Positions 17,061 to 31,200 of a stretch of DNA of 64,000 nt are shown here, in pieces. The position numbers and the translations under genes are program-made. Numbering within the stretch: the first letter of the stretch is position 1; every line of letters starts with the position of its first letter. This stretch comes from Mycobacteroides sp. LB1 (GTDB lineage Bacteria > Actinomycetota > Actinomycetes > Mycobacteriales > Mycobacteriaceae). The stretch lies in NCBI RefSeq assembly GCF_013449725.1, contig NZ_JACCFF010000001.1, positions 1,984,001 to 2,048,000 on the forward strand. Reading direction: 5' to 3'. The notes below the pieces were generated by a model, which was not told where the DNA came from, searched no databases, and saw nothing but the letters and a program-made list of their open reading frames with translations.

Positions 17061-20000
17061 CTACGGATCGCCGACCGCGCACACGGCCGGGCCTTCATCC
17101 GCTGAGCTTTCGCCCAGCTGCTGGGCCAAACTCCTGACTGACGGCGCATCGAACAGTGCAAGCATCGTGAGGTTGGCATCGAGGGCGGTGTTGATCGCGG
17201 CGACTACACGCATCGACCCAAGCGAATTGCCGCCCAGTTCGAAGAACGACTCATCCACTCCGACACGGTCCACACCCAGCACATGGGCGAAGATGCTGAC
17301 CAGGATCTGCTCGACCAGGGTGGTCGGTGGGCGATAATTACCATCGAGTGCGGACACCGCCGCCGTGGTGGCCGGCCTGGCCGATACCGCCCCGTTGCTC
17401 CACCCACTCCATCGTTCTCGCTCGATCCGGTTCAGCAGATCTAAGGACGACAACCGGCGGCCCGGGTGCGCGGTCATCGCCGCCAGCACCTGCTTGAACC
17501 GCTCGATCAGCTCCTCAATGCTTTCCGCATCGAACACATCGGTGTCGTATTGGACGCGAAGTTCCAATTCCCGGCCCGGCCCGGCCTGCACCGCGATCGG
17601 GTAGTGATAGTAGTCGCGACTGCTGAAACCGGTGATGGTCAATCCGTCGACGCCCGACTGCGTTCCGGTGTCGGTCGGATAGTTTTCGTACACGAAAACG
17701 GTGTCGAAGAGTCTTTCCTGGCTGGTGATCCGGTGGATGTCGCTGAGCGCCACATGCTGGTGCTCGAGGGTGTCGTTGTGGGCGTTTTGTAACTGATCCA
17801 ACAGATCGGCCGTGGTCATGGTCGGCGTGATCGTCGCCCGTACCGGCACTGTGTTGATCAGCAGGCCCAGCATCGATTCCGCACCAAGCACCTCAGCTGG
17901 CCTACCCGAGACGACAGCGCCGAAGGCGACATCATGCTGGCCGGTCAGCGAGCTGAGGAGCAATGCCCAGGCACCCTGCAGCACAATGTTGACGGTGGTG
18001 TGCTGCGCGCGCGCCAGTTTGGTAAGCGCGCGTGTCGTCTTCGCAGGCACCCGAAACATGTCAACGCTTCGGCGCCCAAACTGCGACTTCTGCGGAGGGC
18101 TGACGAGCATGGGAGTGTCAAAACCGGCCAGCGCCTCACGCCACGCTGCATGAGCGGCGTCGTGGTCTCGTTCGGACAGCCAGGTCACGAAGCTGCGATA
18201 CGACGCGGCTGGGGGCAGCCTCATCCCGTGATAGCCGGCGAAGATCTCCTGCATCAGGATCGGCATCGACCAGCCATCGAGCACGATGTGGTGATTGGTG
18301 AGTACGAACCGGTGCCGGTCGTCCGCGATGCGGATGAGCGCAGCCCGGAATGCCGCCTGCTCGGCGAGATCGCAGACAGCGGCACGTTCGGCAATGCAGA
18401 TCTGCTCGATCTGTTCATCGACATCGGCACCTGCGGTGGCTAGTTCGATGTATCGCCAGGGCGCCACGGGATCGGCGGGAATGATCTGCACCGGTTGCTC
18501 GAACTGTTCGCAGAAGCGGGCCGCCAGGTGCGGATGTCGGCCGACCACGGCCTGCACCGCATCGCGGAGCCGATTCGCGTCGAGCGCGCCGCTCAACGCG
18601 ATATCGAACTGCACCGCATACACATCGTCGCCGGAGCAGTTAGCGATGGCGGCGTGATAGAGCAGGCCCTGTTGCAAGGGGGTCAGCGGTAGCACGTCGG
18701 CGATCCGGGATTGACTCTGCAGCTCATCGATCTGCTGCTGACTGAGCCTGGCTGGGGCGATGTCCGACGGGGTCAATCCGCCTCCGCCCCTTCGCACATG
18801 CGCGCAGATACCGGCCAGCGCGTCAAACCACAACCGGTTGATCCGGGTGACCGCCATACGATCCAGTGCCGTGGGCGCCCACGTCCAGGTGGCGTTCAGA
18901 TGTGGGCCGGTGTCGGTGTCGATGGTGACCGCGTTGAGCTCCACGGTGTGCGGCAGCGCAATGGGCATAGCCCCGGCGCCCGCCAAGGACACGCCTTCCT
19001 GACTGAAACGCCATACATCTCCGGACGCATAGGCTGCCGGGGCGCCCAGCCGCCCAAGATAGTTGAACCCGATCGCCGGATCGGATTCCGGTAGATCCAC
19101 ATCGGGGTTGAGATAGCGCAGCAGCCCGTAGGTCAGTCCGTCGGGCAAGGCCCGAAGCTGTTCCTTGGCATCCTTGATCACCGCACCAAGCGCCGCATCA
19201 CCACCTACCACCTGCGTCCAACGCAACCCACCGACCGCCAACGACACCGGGTACTTGGTAGTGAACCAGCCCACCGTGCGCGAGAGGTCAACATTGCGAT
19301 CGGCAGCCCCATCCAGCTCCGCCAATTCCTCTTGGCGCCCGTGACCTTCCACATCGATGGCGATCGGTGCACCGCCGGTCCCCAAGTGTTGTGCCCACGC
19401 CAAGGCGAAGGCGATCAACAGGATCTCGTGCACCCCAGCGTGAAACGCCGCAGGCACCTCGCCGAGCAGCATGTGCGTAGTCTCGGCATCCAGAAACTCC
19501 GTCAAGTTTCCAGCTGTGGCGAACGTATCCTCAGTCGGTTGCGGTGCCGCCAAGCCCGAAGGGATCGCCCCCACCTGTCGCCAGGAATCCGCCTGGCGGA
19601 CCACATCGGGATGGCGTGCGTATTCAGCCAGCCGGTCGGCCCACCGCTGGAACGACGTTCCCGCCGGCGGTAACAGCACCTCTTGCCCACCGCGCAGCTG
19701 GGTCGAGGCGATGCTCAAGTCCTCCAACAGAATCCGCCACGACACCCCATCCACGGCCAGATGGTGAACTATCAACACCAGCTGGCTCGTGGTAGCCACC
19801 CACAATGCGCTCAGCATCACCCCGGCGGCCGGATGTAACCGTGACCGCGCCGCCACCAGTGCCTCATCGGACAACACGTCCACCGATTGCAGGCATCGAT
19901 GTGCATCGATCGACCCCGCCTCGGGCACCGTCAAAATCCACCCGCCGGCGCCATCGTCCTCGGCGCGTAGCCGCAGCATCGCATGCCGATCCAGCAAGGC

Positions 20001-23000
20001 CTGCAACAGAATGACAACAGCCGCCTCGGTGACACCGGTGGGAGACTGCAGCACCACCGTCTGGTTGAACTCGCCAATCGGACCGTCGATCCCCTTCAGC
20101 CACTGCATGATCGGGGTCGAAACTACTGGGCCGAGACCCTCGTCGATCACGCCGTCGGTGCTGTCGACCATCCTGACCACCCGTGCCAGCCGGGCCACGG
20201 TCTGCTGGACAAAGATGTCGCGCGGTCGACCGGCCAAGCCTGCGCCATGGGCCCGCCACACCACCTGGATGGCCGAAATACTGTCACCGCCGAGGTCGAA
20301 GAATGAGTCATCGACGCCGACACGGTCCAAGCCCAGGACTTGGGCGTAGATGCCGGCCAGGATCTCCTCGACAGGGGTCGCGGGGGCGCGGTAGTGATCG
20401 ATATCGGTGTATTCCGGTGCAGGCAGGGCCTTTTTGTCGAGTTTCCCGTTGACTGTCAACGGCAACGCCGTCAAGGCGACCACCGCGGCCGGCACCATGT
20501 AGTTGGGGAGACACTCGGCCAGCCGAGCGCGAATGTGGCCGGAGTCGGCGGTGCCGGTGATGTAGCCGACCAGCCGCTTATCGCCCGGGCGGTCCTCTCG
20601 GGCGATAACCACCGCCTGCTCGACATCATCCAAAGCCATTAATGCCGAATGGATTTCACCGAGCTCGATGCGATGTCCGCGGATCTTCACCTGCTCATCG
20701 CCACGCCCCACATACTGCAATCGCCCATCAGCACCCCAACACATCAAATCCCCGGTGCGATACATCCGCGATCCCGGCACCCCGAATGGGCAGGCGACAA
20801 ACCGGGAGGCGGTCAGGCCTGTCCGGCCCACATAGCCATATCCCAAACCCGCACCAGCCACATACAATTCGCCGACCACCCCGGCCGGAACCGGCCGCAG
20901 CCACCCATCGAGCACGGAAAACGCGAGATGGGCCAGTGGCACACCGATCGGGCTGACCGTGCCCTCGAGATCGGTAGCGACGATCTCATGGAACGAGGCA
21001 TGCACCGTTGTCTCGGTGATCCCATACATATTGACCAACCGCGGCAACACCGGATGCCGGTCCAACCACGGCTTCAAACGGTGTGGCTCCAACGCCTCAC
21101 CGCCGAACACCACCACCTCGACACCGAGCTGGCCTGCCGGCTCGGTGGCCATCGCATCCACAGTTTGCAACGCATAGAACGCCGACGGCGTCTGACTCAA
21201 CACACTGACCTGCTCATCGACCAGCAAGACATGGAAATCTTCGGGCGACCGTACTACCGAATCTGACACGATCACCAACCGCCCACCGTGCAGCAACGCG
21301 CCGAAAATCTCCCACACCGAAAAGTCGAACGCCAACGAGTGACTCTGTGCCCACACCTGTCCCGCCGATAGCTCCAGATCGGCCTCAAGCGCTTGTAGCA
21401 GGCGGGCCACATTCCGATGAGGAATGGCAACACCTTTGGGCACACCCGTGGTACCGGAGGTGTAAATCACATACGCAATATCGTCGGAGCTCGGCCCCAC
21501 CAGCGGCGCACTAACGGGCTGGACGTTGACGGCCGGATCATCAACATCGATAACCACCACCCCGCACCTATTCAACCTATCCATGAGATCGGCGGTGGTC
21601 ACGACGACAACCGGATCGGCATCATCGAGCACGAATTCCAACCGCGTATCAGGCACGGCCGGATCGATCGGCACATAGGCCGCACCGGTTTTGAGCACGC
21701 CCATTATCGCCACGATCGCCTCAATCGACCGCGAGAACAGCAGCGCCACCCGCTTACCCGGGCCCACGCCATACGCAACAAGTAAGTGCGCCAACCTATT
21801 CGATGACTCATCCAACTCCCGGTACGACAAATGGCTACCATCGGAACAGACCGCCACCGCTCCCGGAATACGGGACACCTGCTGCGCGAACAGCGCCGGA
21901 ATCGACACCGATGTAACGGACCGAGCCAACTCGGCCCGATTACCCCACCCATCCAACCGGGCAAGCTCTTCGGCATCCATTACCTCGATCGCTGACAACA
22001 GCCGGTTTGGGTCGGCAGTCATCGCTTCGAGCACCCGCCGTAACCGATCGATCAGGGTCACAACACTGTGAGTGTCAAACACATCGGTGCGAAACTCGAC
22101 CGTCCCCGAAATCCCCGCGGCCTCACCCGCTTCGGTCCACCCATCGGACAGCGAGAACGACAGATCCATCCGGGCCGAGTGGGTGTCCAGCGGTAGCTGG
22201 GTGAGCTGAAGATCTGCCAACGCCAATCCACCGCGAGAATCGGCGATCTGCCCGGGCACGTTTTGCCAAGCCAGCATCACCTGAATCAGTGGGTGATGGG
22301 TCAGGGATCGGCTCGGGTTCAGCCGCTCGACGAGTAACTCGAACGGCACGTCCTGATTCTCGAAAGCACCCAAACTGCGTGCCCGTACCTGAGCCAGCAC
22401 TTCGGTAACGCTGGGATCCCCTGCTAGGTCGACCCGCAGCACCAAGGTGTTGACGAAGAAGCCCACCAGTTCATCGAGCGCAGGATCACGTCGTCCCGCG
22501 ATCGGGAAACCCACCGCCACATCTGAACTCGCACCGAGCTTGGCCAGCAGCACCGACAGCGCCGCCTGCATCACCATGAAGCTGGTCGCGTTGTGTTCGC
22601 GAGCCAGGCGAGCAATCCGGTGCTGCAGATCCGCCGGCCAGCTCACATCCACCCTGGAGCCACGTTGGTCGGCCACCAACGGATAGGGACGGTCGGTCGG
22701 CAGCGCCAAACGTTCGGGCATCCCGGCCAGCGCGTCCTCCCAGAAGGCCAGTTGCCGGGAGATACGGCTATCGCTGTCGTCGAGTACGCCCAGCTGTGCG
22801 CGCTGCCACAGCGTGTAATCGGCGTATTGGACCGCCAACGGCTTCCAATCGGGGGCCTGCCCCACGCACCGGCTGGCATAGGCCACACCCAAATCGGCCA
22901 CCAGCGGGGTGATCGACCAACCGTCGGCAGCGATGTGATGCACCACGGCCACTAACACGTGCTCGTACTCAGCGGTGCTGAAAAGCCTTGCTCGAATCGG

Positions 23001-25241
23001 AATCTCGGACGACAGATCGAAGCTGTACTGGGCTGATTCCTCGACGGATGCCTCCAACCTGCTTGCGGGCCATCCGGAGGCATCAACAACCTCCCAGCCG
23101 AATTCGGCCTGCTCGGCCGAGACAACCGACTGCTGAGGTATCCCCTCGACCGACGGGAACAGCGTGCGCAGGCTTTCGTGGCGATCCAGCACGTCCGCAA
23201 ACGCAGCTGCCAGCGCATCGACATCAAGGAGCCCCTGCAGGCGCAGCCCCACCGTTAGGTTGTAAACTGTTGATGGCCCGTGCAATTGGTCGATGAACCA
23301 CAATCGACTTTGAGCGAACGACAGTGGCATCACTGCGGGCCGTTCTCCCGCGACCAATGGCTCCAGCCGACGTTCATCACCACCGATACAGAGCATCAAT
23401 TGAGCGACCGTGGGAGCGTCGAAGACAGCACGCTCCTCAAGGCCCGCATCCATGGACCGGTTGAGCGCGGCGACCAGGCGCATTGCCAGCAGTGAATCCC
23501 CGCCGAGGTCGAAAAAGGAGTCGTCGAGACCGACGCGGTCTAGGCCCAGGACTTGGGCGTAGATCCCGGCCACGATTTCCTCGGCGGGAGTGGCCGGGGC
23601 ACGGTAGTGATCGATATCGGTGTATTCCGGTGCAGGCAAGGCATTTTTGTCAAGTTTTCCGTTGACCGTCAACGGAAAACTCCGCAGAACCACTACCGCG
23701 ACAGGCACCATATAGGGCGGCAGCCTGTCGGCCAGCGCGGTACGCAACTCCACAGGGTCGGCGGTGCCGGTGATGTAGCCGACTAACCGCTTATCGCCGG
23801 GACGATCCTCTCGGGCGATCACCACCGCCTGCCCGACGCCGTCTAAAACCGTTAATACCGATTGGATTTCGCCGAGCTCGATGCGATGTCCGCGGATCTT
23901 GACCTGCTCATCGGCGCGCCCCAGATACTGCAGTTGCCCGTCGGACCCCCAGGACACCAGATCTCCGGTGCGATACATCCGGGTACCCGGCGCCCCGAAC
24001 GGACAGGCCACAAATCGCGTGGCGGTCAACGGTGCACGGCCCAGATAGCCGTAGCCCAAAGCCGCACCGGCCACATACAACTCGCCGATCACATCAACCG
24101 ATACCGGTCGCAACCACTCGTCGAGAACCGAGAACGCCAGATGCCCCAATGGCACCCCGATCGGGCTGACCGCACTCACCGTGCCGTCTACGTCAGTGGC
24201 AACGATCTCGCGGAAGGAGGTGTGCACCGTGGTCTCGGTGATCCCATACATGTTGATCAACCGCGGTGATTCCGGATGATCAGCCAACCACTCCCTCAGA
24301 CGCTGAGGCTCCAGCGCCTCTCCACCAAACACCACCACATCAAGACCGAGCTGATGTGCGGGCTGGGAATGCACCGAGTCGACGGCTTGCAGCGCATAGA
24401 ACGCCGAGGGCGTCTGACTCAACACACTGACGTGTTCATCAACGAGCAAGGCATGGAACTGTTCAGGTGACCGCACCACCGAATCCGAAACCACCACCAG
24501 CCGCCCACCATGCAGCAGCGCGCCGAAAATCTCCCACACCGAAAAATCGAAAGCCAACGAATGACACTGAGACCACACCTGCCCGGCCGACAGCCCCACC
24601 TCGGCATCGATTGCCTCCATCAATCGGGTCACGTTGTGGTGCGGAATGGCAACACCTTTCGGCACGCCGGTGGTGCCCGAGGTGTAGATAACGTAGGCAA
24701 CATCATCGCCGCTCGGCACCAGCAGCGGCGCGCTAGCAGGTCCGTCCACCGCGATATCACCGATATCGATGACCACCAGCCCACGACCGTCCAGCCGGTC
24801 AGCCAGATCAGCGGTAGTCACCGCAACTACCGGCCCGGCATCAGCCAGCACGAATTCCAACCGCGCATCAGGCACCGACGGATCGATCGGCACATAGGCC
24901 GCACCGGTTTTGAGTACCCCCAGGATCGCAACGATCGCCTCAACCGATCGCGAAAACAGCAAGGCCACCCGCCGACCCGGGCCCACACCATGCCTAAAAA
25001 GTAAGTGCGCCAATTGATTCGAAGCCTCATCCAGCTCGCGATAGGTCATCGAGCTGTCGCCGAAACCAATCGCCACCGCCCCCGGTTCACGAGCCACCTG
25101 CGCACCAAACAACTCAGGAATCGACACCGACGTCACCGGCCGGTCCAAGGCCGCCCTGTTACCCCACACGTCCAGCTCCGTGTGCTCATCTGTGTTGCCC
25201 AGATCCATCGACACCAATCGCCTGGTGACATCGGCCGTCAC
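17061..25241 (-). CDS. Nonribosomal peptide synthetase, second subunit: A7-T7 / C8-A8-T8-E8 / C9-T9
   Basis: 2726 residues from a GTG at 25241. Order: A7 (about 35-530), T7 (GGDSLLAM near 580), C8 (HHIAADGWS near 770), A8 (1100-1600), T8 (GGDSISAI near 1650), E8 ([10 protein letters not shown] near 1828), C9 (HHIVLDGWS near 2319) and T9 (GGNSLGSM near 2670). Hand-read specificity codes of A7 and A8 are both DFWSVGMVHK, close to the known Thr code. E8 implies a D-residue at position 8. There is no A domain in the last module and no thioesterase, reductase or terminal C domain after T9, so release is unexplained. Its N-terminus is the tail of a C-A linker, so C7 is supplied by the partner protein. 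GTG overlaps the partner's TGA. Confidence 0.93.
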   Translation of the reverse strand: MTADVTRRLVSMDLGNTDEHTELDVWGNRAALDRPVTSVSIPELFGAQVAREPGAVAIGFGDSSMTYRELDEASNQLAHLLFRHGVGPGRRVALLFSRSVEAIVAILGVLKTGAAYVPIDPSVPDARLEFVLADAGPVVAVTTADLADRLDGRGLVVIDIGDIAVDGPASAPLLVPSGDDVAYVIYTSGTTGVPKGVAIPHHNVTRLMEAIDAEVGLSAGQVWSQCHSLAFDFSVWEIFGALLHGGRLVVVSDSVVRSPEQFHALLVDEHVSVLSQTPSAFYALQAVDSVHSQPAHQLGLDVVVFGGEALEPQRLREWLADHPESPRLINMYGITETTVHTSFREIVATDVDGTVSAVSPIGVPLGHLAFSVLDEWLRPVSVDVIGELYVAGAALGYGYLGRAPLTATRFVACPFGAPGTRMYRTGDLVSWGSDGQLQYLGRADEQVKIRGHRIELGEIQSVLTVLDGVGQAVVIAREDRPGDKRLVGYITGTADPVELRTALADRLPPYMVPVAVVVLRSFPLTVNGKLDKNALPAPEYTDIDHYRAPATPAEEIVAGIYAQVLGLDRVGLDDSFFDLGGDSLLAMRLVAALNRSMDAGLEERAVFDAPTVAQLMLCIGGDERRLEPLVAGERPAVMPLSFAQSRLWFIDQLHGPSTVYNLTVGLRLQGLLDVDALAAAFADVLDRHESLRTLFPSVEGIPQQSVVSAEQAEFGWEVVDASGWPASRLEASVEESAQYSFDLSSEIPIRARLFSTAEYEHVLVAVVHHIAADGWSITPLVADLGVAYASRCVGQAPDWKPLAVQYADYTLWQRAQLGVLDDSDSRISRQLAFWEDALAGMPERLALPTDRPYPLVADQRGSRVDVSWPADLQHRIARLAREHNATSFMVMQAALSVLLAKLGASSDVAVGFPIAGRRDPALDELVGFFVNTLVLRVDLAGDPSVTEVLAQVRARSLGAFENQDVPFELLVERLNPSRSLTHHPLIQVMLAWQNVPGQIADSRGGLALADLQLTQLPLDTHSARMDLSFSLSDGWTEAGEAAGISGTVEFRTDVFDTHSVVTLIDRLRRVLEAMTADPNRLLSAIEVMDAEELARLDGWGNRAELARSVTSVSIPALFAQQVSRIPGAVAVCSDGSHLSYRELDESSNRLAHLLVAYGVGPGKRVALLFSRSIEAIVAIMGVLKTGAAYVPIDPAVPDTRLEFVLDDADPVVVVTTADLMDRLNRCGVVVIDVDDPAVNVQPVSAPLVGPSSDDIAYVIYTSGTTGVPKGVAIPHRNVARLLQALEADLELSAGQVWAQSHSLAFDFSVWEIFGALLHGGRLVIVSDSVVRSPEDFHVLLVDEQVSVLSQTPSAFYALQTVDAMATEPAGQLGVEVVVFGGEALEPHRLKPWLDRHPVLPRLVNMYGITETTVHASFHEIVATDLEGTVSPIGVPLAHLAFSVLDGWLRPVPAGVVGELYVAGAGLGYGYVGRTGLTASRFVACPFGVPGSRMYRTGDLMCWGADGRLQYVGRGDEQVKIRGHRIELGEIHSALMALDDVEQAVVIAREDRPGDKRLVGYITGTADSGHIRARLAECLPNYMVPAAVVALTALPLTVNGKLDKKALPAPEYTDIDHYRAPATPVEEILAGIYAQVLGLDRVGVDDSFFDLGGDSISAIQVVWRAHGAGLAGRPRDIFVQQTVARLARVVRMVDSTDGVIDEGLGPVVSTPIMQWLKGIDGPIGEFNQTVVLQSPTGVTEAAVVILLQALLDRHAMLRLRAEDDGAGGWILTVPEAGSIDAHRCLQSVDVLSDEALVAARSRLHPAAGVMLSALWVATTSQLVLIVHHLAVDGVSWRILLEDLSIASTQLRGGQEVLLPPAGTSFQRWADRLAEYARHPDVVRQADSWRQVGAIPSGLAAPQPTEDTFATAGNLTEFLDAETTHMLLGEVPAAFHAGVHEILLIAFALAWAQHLGTGGAPIAIDVEGHGRQEELAELDGAADRNVDLSRTVGWFTTKYPVSLAVGGLRWTQVVGGDAALGAVIKDAKEQLRALPDGLTYGLLRYLNPDVDLPESDPAIGFNYLGRLGAPAAYASGDVWRFSQEGVSLAGAGAMPIALPHTVELNAVTIDTDTGPHLNATWTWAPTALDRMAVTRINRLWFDALAGICAHVRRGGGGLTPSDIAPARLSQQQIDELQSQSRIADVLPLTPLQQGLLYHAAIANCSGDDVYAVQFDIALSGALDANRLRDAVQAVVGRHPHLAARFCEQFEQPVQIIPADPVAPWRYIELATAGADVDEQIEQICIAERAAVCDLAEQAAFRAALIRIADDRHRFVLTNHHIVLDGWSMPILMQEIFAGYHGMRLPPAASYRSFVTWLSERDHDAAHAAWREALAGFDTPMLVSPPQKSQFGRRSVDMFRVPAKTTRALTKLARAQHTTVNIVLQGAWALLLSSLTGQHDVAFGAVVSGRPAEVLGAESMLGLLINTVPVRATITPTMTTADLLDQLQNAHNDTLEHQHVALSDIHRITSQERLFDTVFVYENYPTDTGTQSGVDGLTITGFSSRDYYHYPIAVQAGPGRELELRVQYDTDVFDAESIEELIERFKQVLAAMTAHPGRRLSSLDLLNRIERERWSGWSNGAVSARPATTAAVSALDGNYRPPTTLVEQILVSIFAHVLGVDRVGVDESFFELGGNSLGSMRVVAAINTALDANLTMLALFDAPSVRSLAQQLGESSADEGPAVCAVGDP
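17328..17411 (-). other. A-domain deletion scar in the last NRPS module
   Basis: In every other module the linker after the C domain (W-G/S-N-x-A-x-L) leads into a roughly 500-residue A domain that ends in ALPAPxYxDxDxYRAP before the T domain. Here the linker [20 protein letters not shown] runs straight into [14 protein letters not shown] and the T domain. The residual N-terminal linker and residual C-terminal A-T junction show that an A domain was removed in frame, and not that the module never had one. Confidence 0.8.
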
Positions 25242-25263
25242 TGCTGCAGTACCTCCCCCGTCA
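25238..25263 (-). promoter_or_regulatory. Internal stop, Shine-Dalgarno and GTG restart between the two NRPS genes
   Basis: On the minus strand TGACGG occurs at 25263-25258 and again at 25240-25235, exactly 23 bases apart. The 23 bases contain GGGGGAGG (25259-25252), ten bases ahead of the GTG start of the second NRPS, and bring the TGA that ends the first into frame. Deleting one repeat unit joins the frames as [16 protein letters not shown], matching the AMTADPxRxLSSxDLL linker of other modules. Confidence 0.75.
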
Positions 25264-28200
25264 TGGCCTCCAGCACTCGCTGGAAACGCTCGACTACTTT
25301 CTGCACTCGGTTCACGCCGAATACCCCGGTATCGAATTCGACACGCAGCACCAGTTCGGTGCCGGGCATTGCTTGCAAGGTCAGCGGATAGTGGTTGTAC
25401 TCCCGGCCGCTGACCTCGGTGATGGCCAATCCGTCGGCCATCGATGACGCCACCGACTCCACCGGATAGTTCTGGTAGACGAACAGGGTGTCGAACAGCT
25501 GCTCGTGACCGACGGCCTGGTGGATCTCGCTGAGAGCCAGGTGCTGGTGTTCGAGGGTGTCACTGTGACGGCGCTGTAGGTCATCCAGCAGGTCGGCGAT
25601 GGTGGTGGCCGGAGTGATGGTGGCCCTCACCGGCACGGTGTTGATCAGCAGGCCGACCATCGAATCTGCGCCCGGCACCTCTGCCGATCGGCCCGAGACC
25701 GCGACGCCGAAGGCGACATCGTGCCGGCCGGTCAGCCACATGAGCACCTGCGCCCAGCCGGCTTGCAGCACGGTGTTGACGGTGGTGTGTTGCGCGCGGG
25801 CCAGCTCATTGATGGCCCGAGTGGTCTCGGCGGGCAATCGGAAGGACTCGGTAGCGCGTCGTCCTGGTACCCGGCCCTTCGGAGCGACCAGAGCCGGGGT
25901 GTCGAATCCGGCGAGAACTTCACGCCAGGCTGTGCGAGCAGCATCGGCGTCCCGGTCGGCCAGCCATGTCACGAACCTGCGATACGACCCGGCGGCAGGG
26001 AGGCGCTGCCCGTAGTAGCTGGCGAATATCTCCTGCAGCAGGATCGGCAGTGACCAACCGTCGAGCACGATGTGGTGATAAGTCATCACAAACCGGTGCT
26101 CGTTATCGGCCACGCGGATCAGCGCCGAACGGAACGCCGATTGGTGGACCAGGTCGCAGACCGATGCGCGTTCACCGGCGCACAACTCCCGCATCCGCTG
26201 GTTGATATTCGTTTGTTCCGTGGATATTTCGAGGTACTGCCAGGGCACGCTGGGGTTGGCCGGGATGATCTGTACCGGTTCGTCGAATCGTTTGTCGAAT
26301 CGGGCAGCCAGGTTGGGGTGGCGGTTGATCACCGTGCGTACCGCCTCGCGCAGCCGGTCGGCATCCAGTGGGCCGGTGACGGTGACATCGAGTTGCATGG
26401 CGTATACGTCATCGTCGTTGCCGCGAGTTGCATTGGCCTGGAACAGGAGTCCACGTTGCAGGGGCGTCAAGGGCAGCACGTCGGCGATCGGATGGTCCCG
26501 ACTGAGCTCATCGATCTCTTGCTGGGTGAGCCGGGCGGGGGTGATATCGGACGGTGTCAGACCACCGCCGCCCTCACGGACGTGTGCGCAGATCCCGGTC
26601 AGGGCGTCGAACCACAGCCCGCTTAGGCGGCTGATCTGGGTATCGTCCAGTATCGAGGGAGCCCACGTCCAGGTGGCGTAAAGGCTTGGGCCGGATTCTG
26701 TTTCGATCGTGCTTGCGTTGAGTTCCACGGTATGCCCGAGTGGCATAGGTATGGACGCGGCAGCAGCGGACACCGCCGCTCCATCGTGGCTGACCTGCCA
26801 CAGTCCAGCGAAGGATTCCGACTGGGCGGCGCCGGTCGCACCCAGCCTGCCGAGGTAGTTGAATCCGATGGTCGGATCGGATCCCGACAGGTCGATATCG
26901 GAGTTGAGGTACCGAATCAGTCCGTAGGTCATTCCCTCTGGCAGAGAGCGCAATTGTTCCTTGGCGTCTTTGATCACGCGGCCGAGTGCCGGATCGCCGG
27001 CCACCACCTGGTCCCAACGCAACCCACCGTGCGGCCTCCCGACATTCCTGCCGACATTCAAGGCCACCGGGTACTTGGTGGTGAACCAGCCCACGGTGCG
27101 GGACAGATCGATTCTTGCGGAGAGGTCGGGGAGGTCGGAAAGGTCCCCTAGATCCTCGATGCGACCGTGGCCCTCGACATCGATGGCGACCGGCAAGGTA
27201 ATGCCCAGGAACTGTGTCAATGCAAGCGCATAGGCGATCAACAGAATGTCTTGAACCCCAGCGTGGAACGCGGCCGGGACTTCACCGAGCAGTGCGCGGG
27301 TCGTCTCGCTGTCCAGTGACGCCGTGAGGTGGCCGGCGGTGGCATACGTGTCCAGCTCGGGTCGCGCCGCCGTCAGCGCGGACGGGGTCGCCAACACTCG
27401 TCGCCAGCCATCGGCCTGATCCACCACGGTTGGGGCGTAAGCGTGTTCGCCGAGCAGCGACGCCCATCGTGCAAATGAGGTTCCGGTCGTCGGCAATGAC
27501 ACGGGTTGACCATGGCAATGCTGGCCCCAGGCGATGTTGAGATCTTCGAGCAGGATCCGCCAGGACACCGCATCGACGGCCAGGTGATGAATGATCAACA
27601 CCAACTGACCGGTGGACACCACCCACAGGGCGCTGACCATCTCCCCGGCAGCCGGGTTCAGCCGCGATCGGGCCCCCATCAAGGCCTCATCGGACAACGT
27701 GTCCACCGAATCCAGATGCGCTGGCACCGAACCCTTCTCGGGTACGAGAAGCGACCAATCTCCGACATCCCCAGCAGGTCCACTCGGGTCCTCGACCCGC
27801 AACCGCAACATCGCGTGCCGGTCAAGCAGGGCACCCAAGACCATCTCAGCATCGGACTGGGTGGCTCCCGGCGGGGCTTGGACCACCACTGTCTGGTTGA
27901 ACTGGTCGATCGGGCCGCCTGTGCGTTTCACGTCATACAGCCACCGCATGATCGGGGTCGCGGCCACCGCACCGATACCCTCGTCCACCGGACCGTCATC
28001 GCCGGCCACCCCGACCACTTGAGCCAGTCGGGCCACGGTCTGCTCGACGAAAATATCGCGGGGCCGACACGTCACGCCGCACGCCCGTGCCCGGGCCACC
28101 ACCTGCATGGAAAGAATGCTGTCTCCGCCCAGATCGAAGAACGAGTCGTCGACCCCGACCCGATCGAGCCCGAGGACCTGGGCGTAGATACCGGCCAGCG

Positions 28201-31200
28201 TCTCCTCGATGGCGTCTGCAGGGGCGCGGTACCGATCGGCGTCCTGGTAGTCGGGTGCCGGTAGCGCGCGGGTGTCGAGCTTGCCGTTCACCGTCAACGG
28301 CAACGCGTCCAGGACCACGATCGCTGCCGGAACCATGTACGAGGGCAGACGATCGGTCATCGCGCTGCGCATCCCGGCCGAGTTCGCCCCGCCGGCAACT
28401 GATTCGGTGACGTAGCCGACCAGGCGTGTGGTGCCGGGATGATCCTCGCGGGCAATCACCACCGCCTGCGAGACTCCCTCCAGAGCGGCCAGCACGGCCT
28501 GAACTTCGCCGAGTTCGATGCGGTATCCGCGGATCTTGACCTGGTCATCGGCTCGACCCAGATACTGCAGCTGTCCGTCGGCGCGCCAGCTCACCAGATC
28601 GCCGGTGCGATACATGCGCGCCCCGGATGTCCCGAACGGACACGCCACGAACCGAGACGACGTCAGACCCGACCGGCCCAGATACCCGCACGCCACCCCG
28701 TCACCGGCAACGTACAGCTCGCCGACCACCCCGACCGGCACCGGTCGCAGGAACTCGTCGAGCACGAACAGCGCCGAGGTCGAGACGGGCGCACCGATGG
28801 GCGCGGCCCCGGACCCCGGCATGAGTGGCGCACTCATCGACGCGTACACCGTGATCTCGGTGGGTCCGTAGGCGTTGATCACCGTCCGCCCGGGCGCCCA
28901 ACGATCAACCACCTCGCCCGGGCAGGCCTCACCGCCGAGGAGCAATGACACCGACTCCAGCCCCTGTGGGGACAATGCCCCAGCGGCCGAAGGGGTTTGG
29001 GTGAGCACGTTGATCCGCTCGCTGACCAACAGGGCATGGAAATCGTCGGGTGAACTCACGACCGACTCGGGCACCACCACCAGGCGTGCGCCGCCCAGCA
29101 GCGCCGCCCATATCTCCCACACCGAGAAGTCGAAGGCATAGGAATGGCACTGGGTCCAGACCTGGTTCTGCGGCAGGTGCTCGGGTGTTGATCGCGCCAC
29201 GTGGGTCAGGTTGTGATGGGTGACGGCCACACCCTTGGGCACACCGGTGGTTCCGGAGGTGTAAATGAGATAGGCGATGTCCTCGGGGGCCGGGGCCGGG
29301 AGTGCGGTGCCGAGTTGGTAGTCCACCACGGAGTCATCGATATCCGACAGATCACCGACATCGATGATCACCAACCCACGATCGTCCAGCCGCTCGGCCA
29401 GACCGCTGGTGGTGATCGCGACGATGGGCGCGGCATCGGCCAGCATGAACTCAATCCGGGCCGCGGGTACCGCCGGGTCGATCGCGAGATACGCCGCCCC
29501 GGACTTCAGTACCGCCAGCATGGCGACGATCGCCTCCGCGGAGCGTTCCATCAGCAGCGCAACGCATTCTCCCGGGCCCGCGCCCTGCACGATGAGCATG
29601 TGCGCCAACAGGTTTGCGGCCTCGTCGAGTTGCCGATAGGTCATTGAACGCTCGCCGTGGGTGATCGCCACCGCCTCCGGGGAGTGGGTGACCCGTGCCG
29701 CGAACAATGCAGGGACCGACAACTTGGCCGGGGCCGGGGCGCTTAACGCCGCACGATTACCCATATCGTCGAGGCGGTCGTGTTCCTCGGCATCAAGCAA
29801 GTCGATCGATGACAGGTGCCGACCCGAATCCGAGGTCATCGCCATCAGCACCTGTTCGAAACGGTTGATCAGTGTTTCGATGCCGGCCGCGTCGAATACG
29901 TCGGTGCGGAACTCCACCGTCCCGACGATTCCAGCGGGCTCACCAGCGTGGGTTCGACGTTCAGCCAGAGAGAAGCTCAGATCCATGCGGGCGGTCTGCG
30001 TATCCGCAGGCATCTGGGTGACCTCCAGATCACCCAGCGCCAGTCCGGCACCGGAAGCGTTGTCGTGTCCGGGGACGTTCTGCCAACCCAGTGCCACCTG
30101 GATCAGGGGGTGATGGGTCAGGGATCGGGTCGGGTTCAGCCGCTCGACGAGCACTTCGAAAGGCACGTCTTGGTGTTCGTAGGCGGCGAGGCTGCGTGCA
30201 CGCACCTGGGCCAGCAGCTCCGTCACGGTGGGATCGCCCGCCAGGTCGACCCGCAGCACCAAGGTGTTGACGAAGAACCCGATCAGCTCATCGAGCGCAG
30301 GGTCGCGGCGCCCGGCGATCGGGAACCCGACGGCGATATCGGTACTTCCGCTGAGCTTGCCCAGCAGCACTCCGAGGGCGGCCTGGAGCACCATGAAGCT
30401 GGTCGCGTTGTGCTCGCGTGCCACTCGGACCACCTGCTGCTGCAGTTCGGCGGGCCACTCCACGGCCATCGTGGCACCGCGCTGGTCGGCGGCCGGCGGG
30501 TAGGGCCGGTCGGTGGGCAGTGCCACGCGTTCGGGGAGTCCGGCCAGCGCATCCTGCCAGTAGGCAACCTGTGTCGCGACACGGCTGTGGCCGTCCTGAA
30601 GATCACCGAACTCGGCGCGCTGCCACAGCGTGTAATCGACGTACTGCACCGCCAAGGGCGCCCAACCAGGGGCTTGGCCCGCGCACCGGCTGGCGTAAGC
30701 CACCCCTAGATCGGTCACCAGCGGGGTGATCGACCAGGCGTCGGCCGCGATATGGTGCACCACCGCCGCCAGCACATGCTCGTCGCCGGTGAGACGGAAA
30801 AGTTTTGCCCGCAAAGGGATTTCAGTGGCCAGATCAAATGTGTGGCGCGCCGCGTCCCCGATGGCCTCCTGCAGCTGCGCCGCCGTCCAACCGGTGGCAT
30901 CGACGACCTCCCAGCCAAAGCGGGTCCTCTCGGATGGCACGACCAACTGCTGCGGCACTCCCTTGACTGCCGAGAACAGGGTGCGCAGGCTTTCGTGGCG
31001 GGCCACCACGTCGCCCAGCGCCACACCCAACGCCTCGACATCCAGCGCCCCGCTGATTCGAAGCGCTGTCGCCATGTTGTAAACCGGTGAGGGCCCCTGC
31101 AATTGGTCCAGGAACCACAACCGGGATTGGGCGAATGACAGCGGAATTTCCGCGGGCCGCTCGCCTGCCACCAACGCGCCAAGCGTGCGCGACTCCCCAC

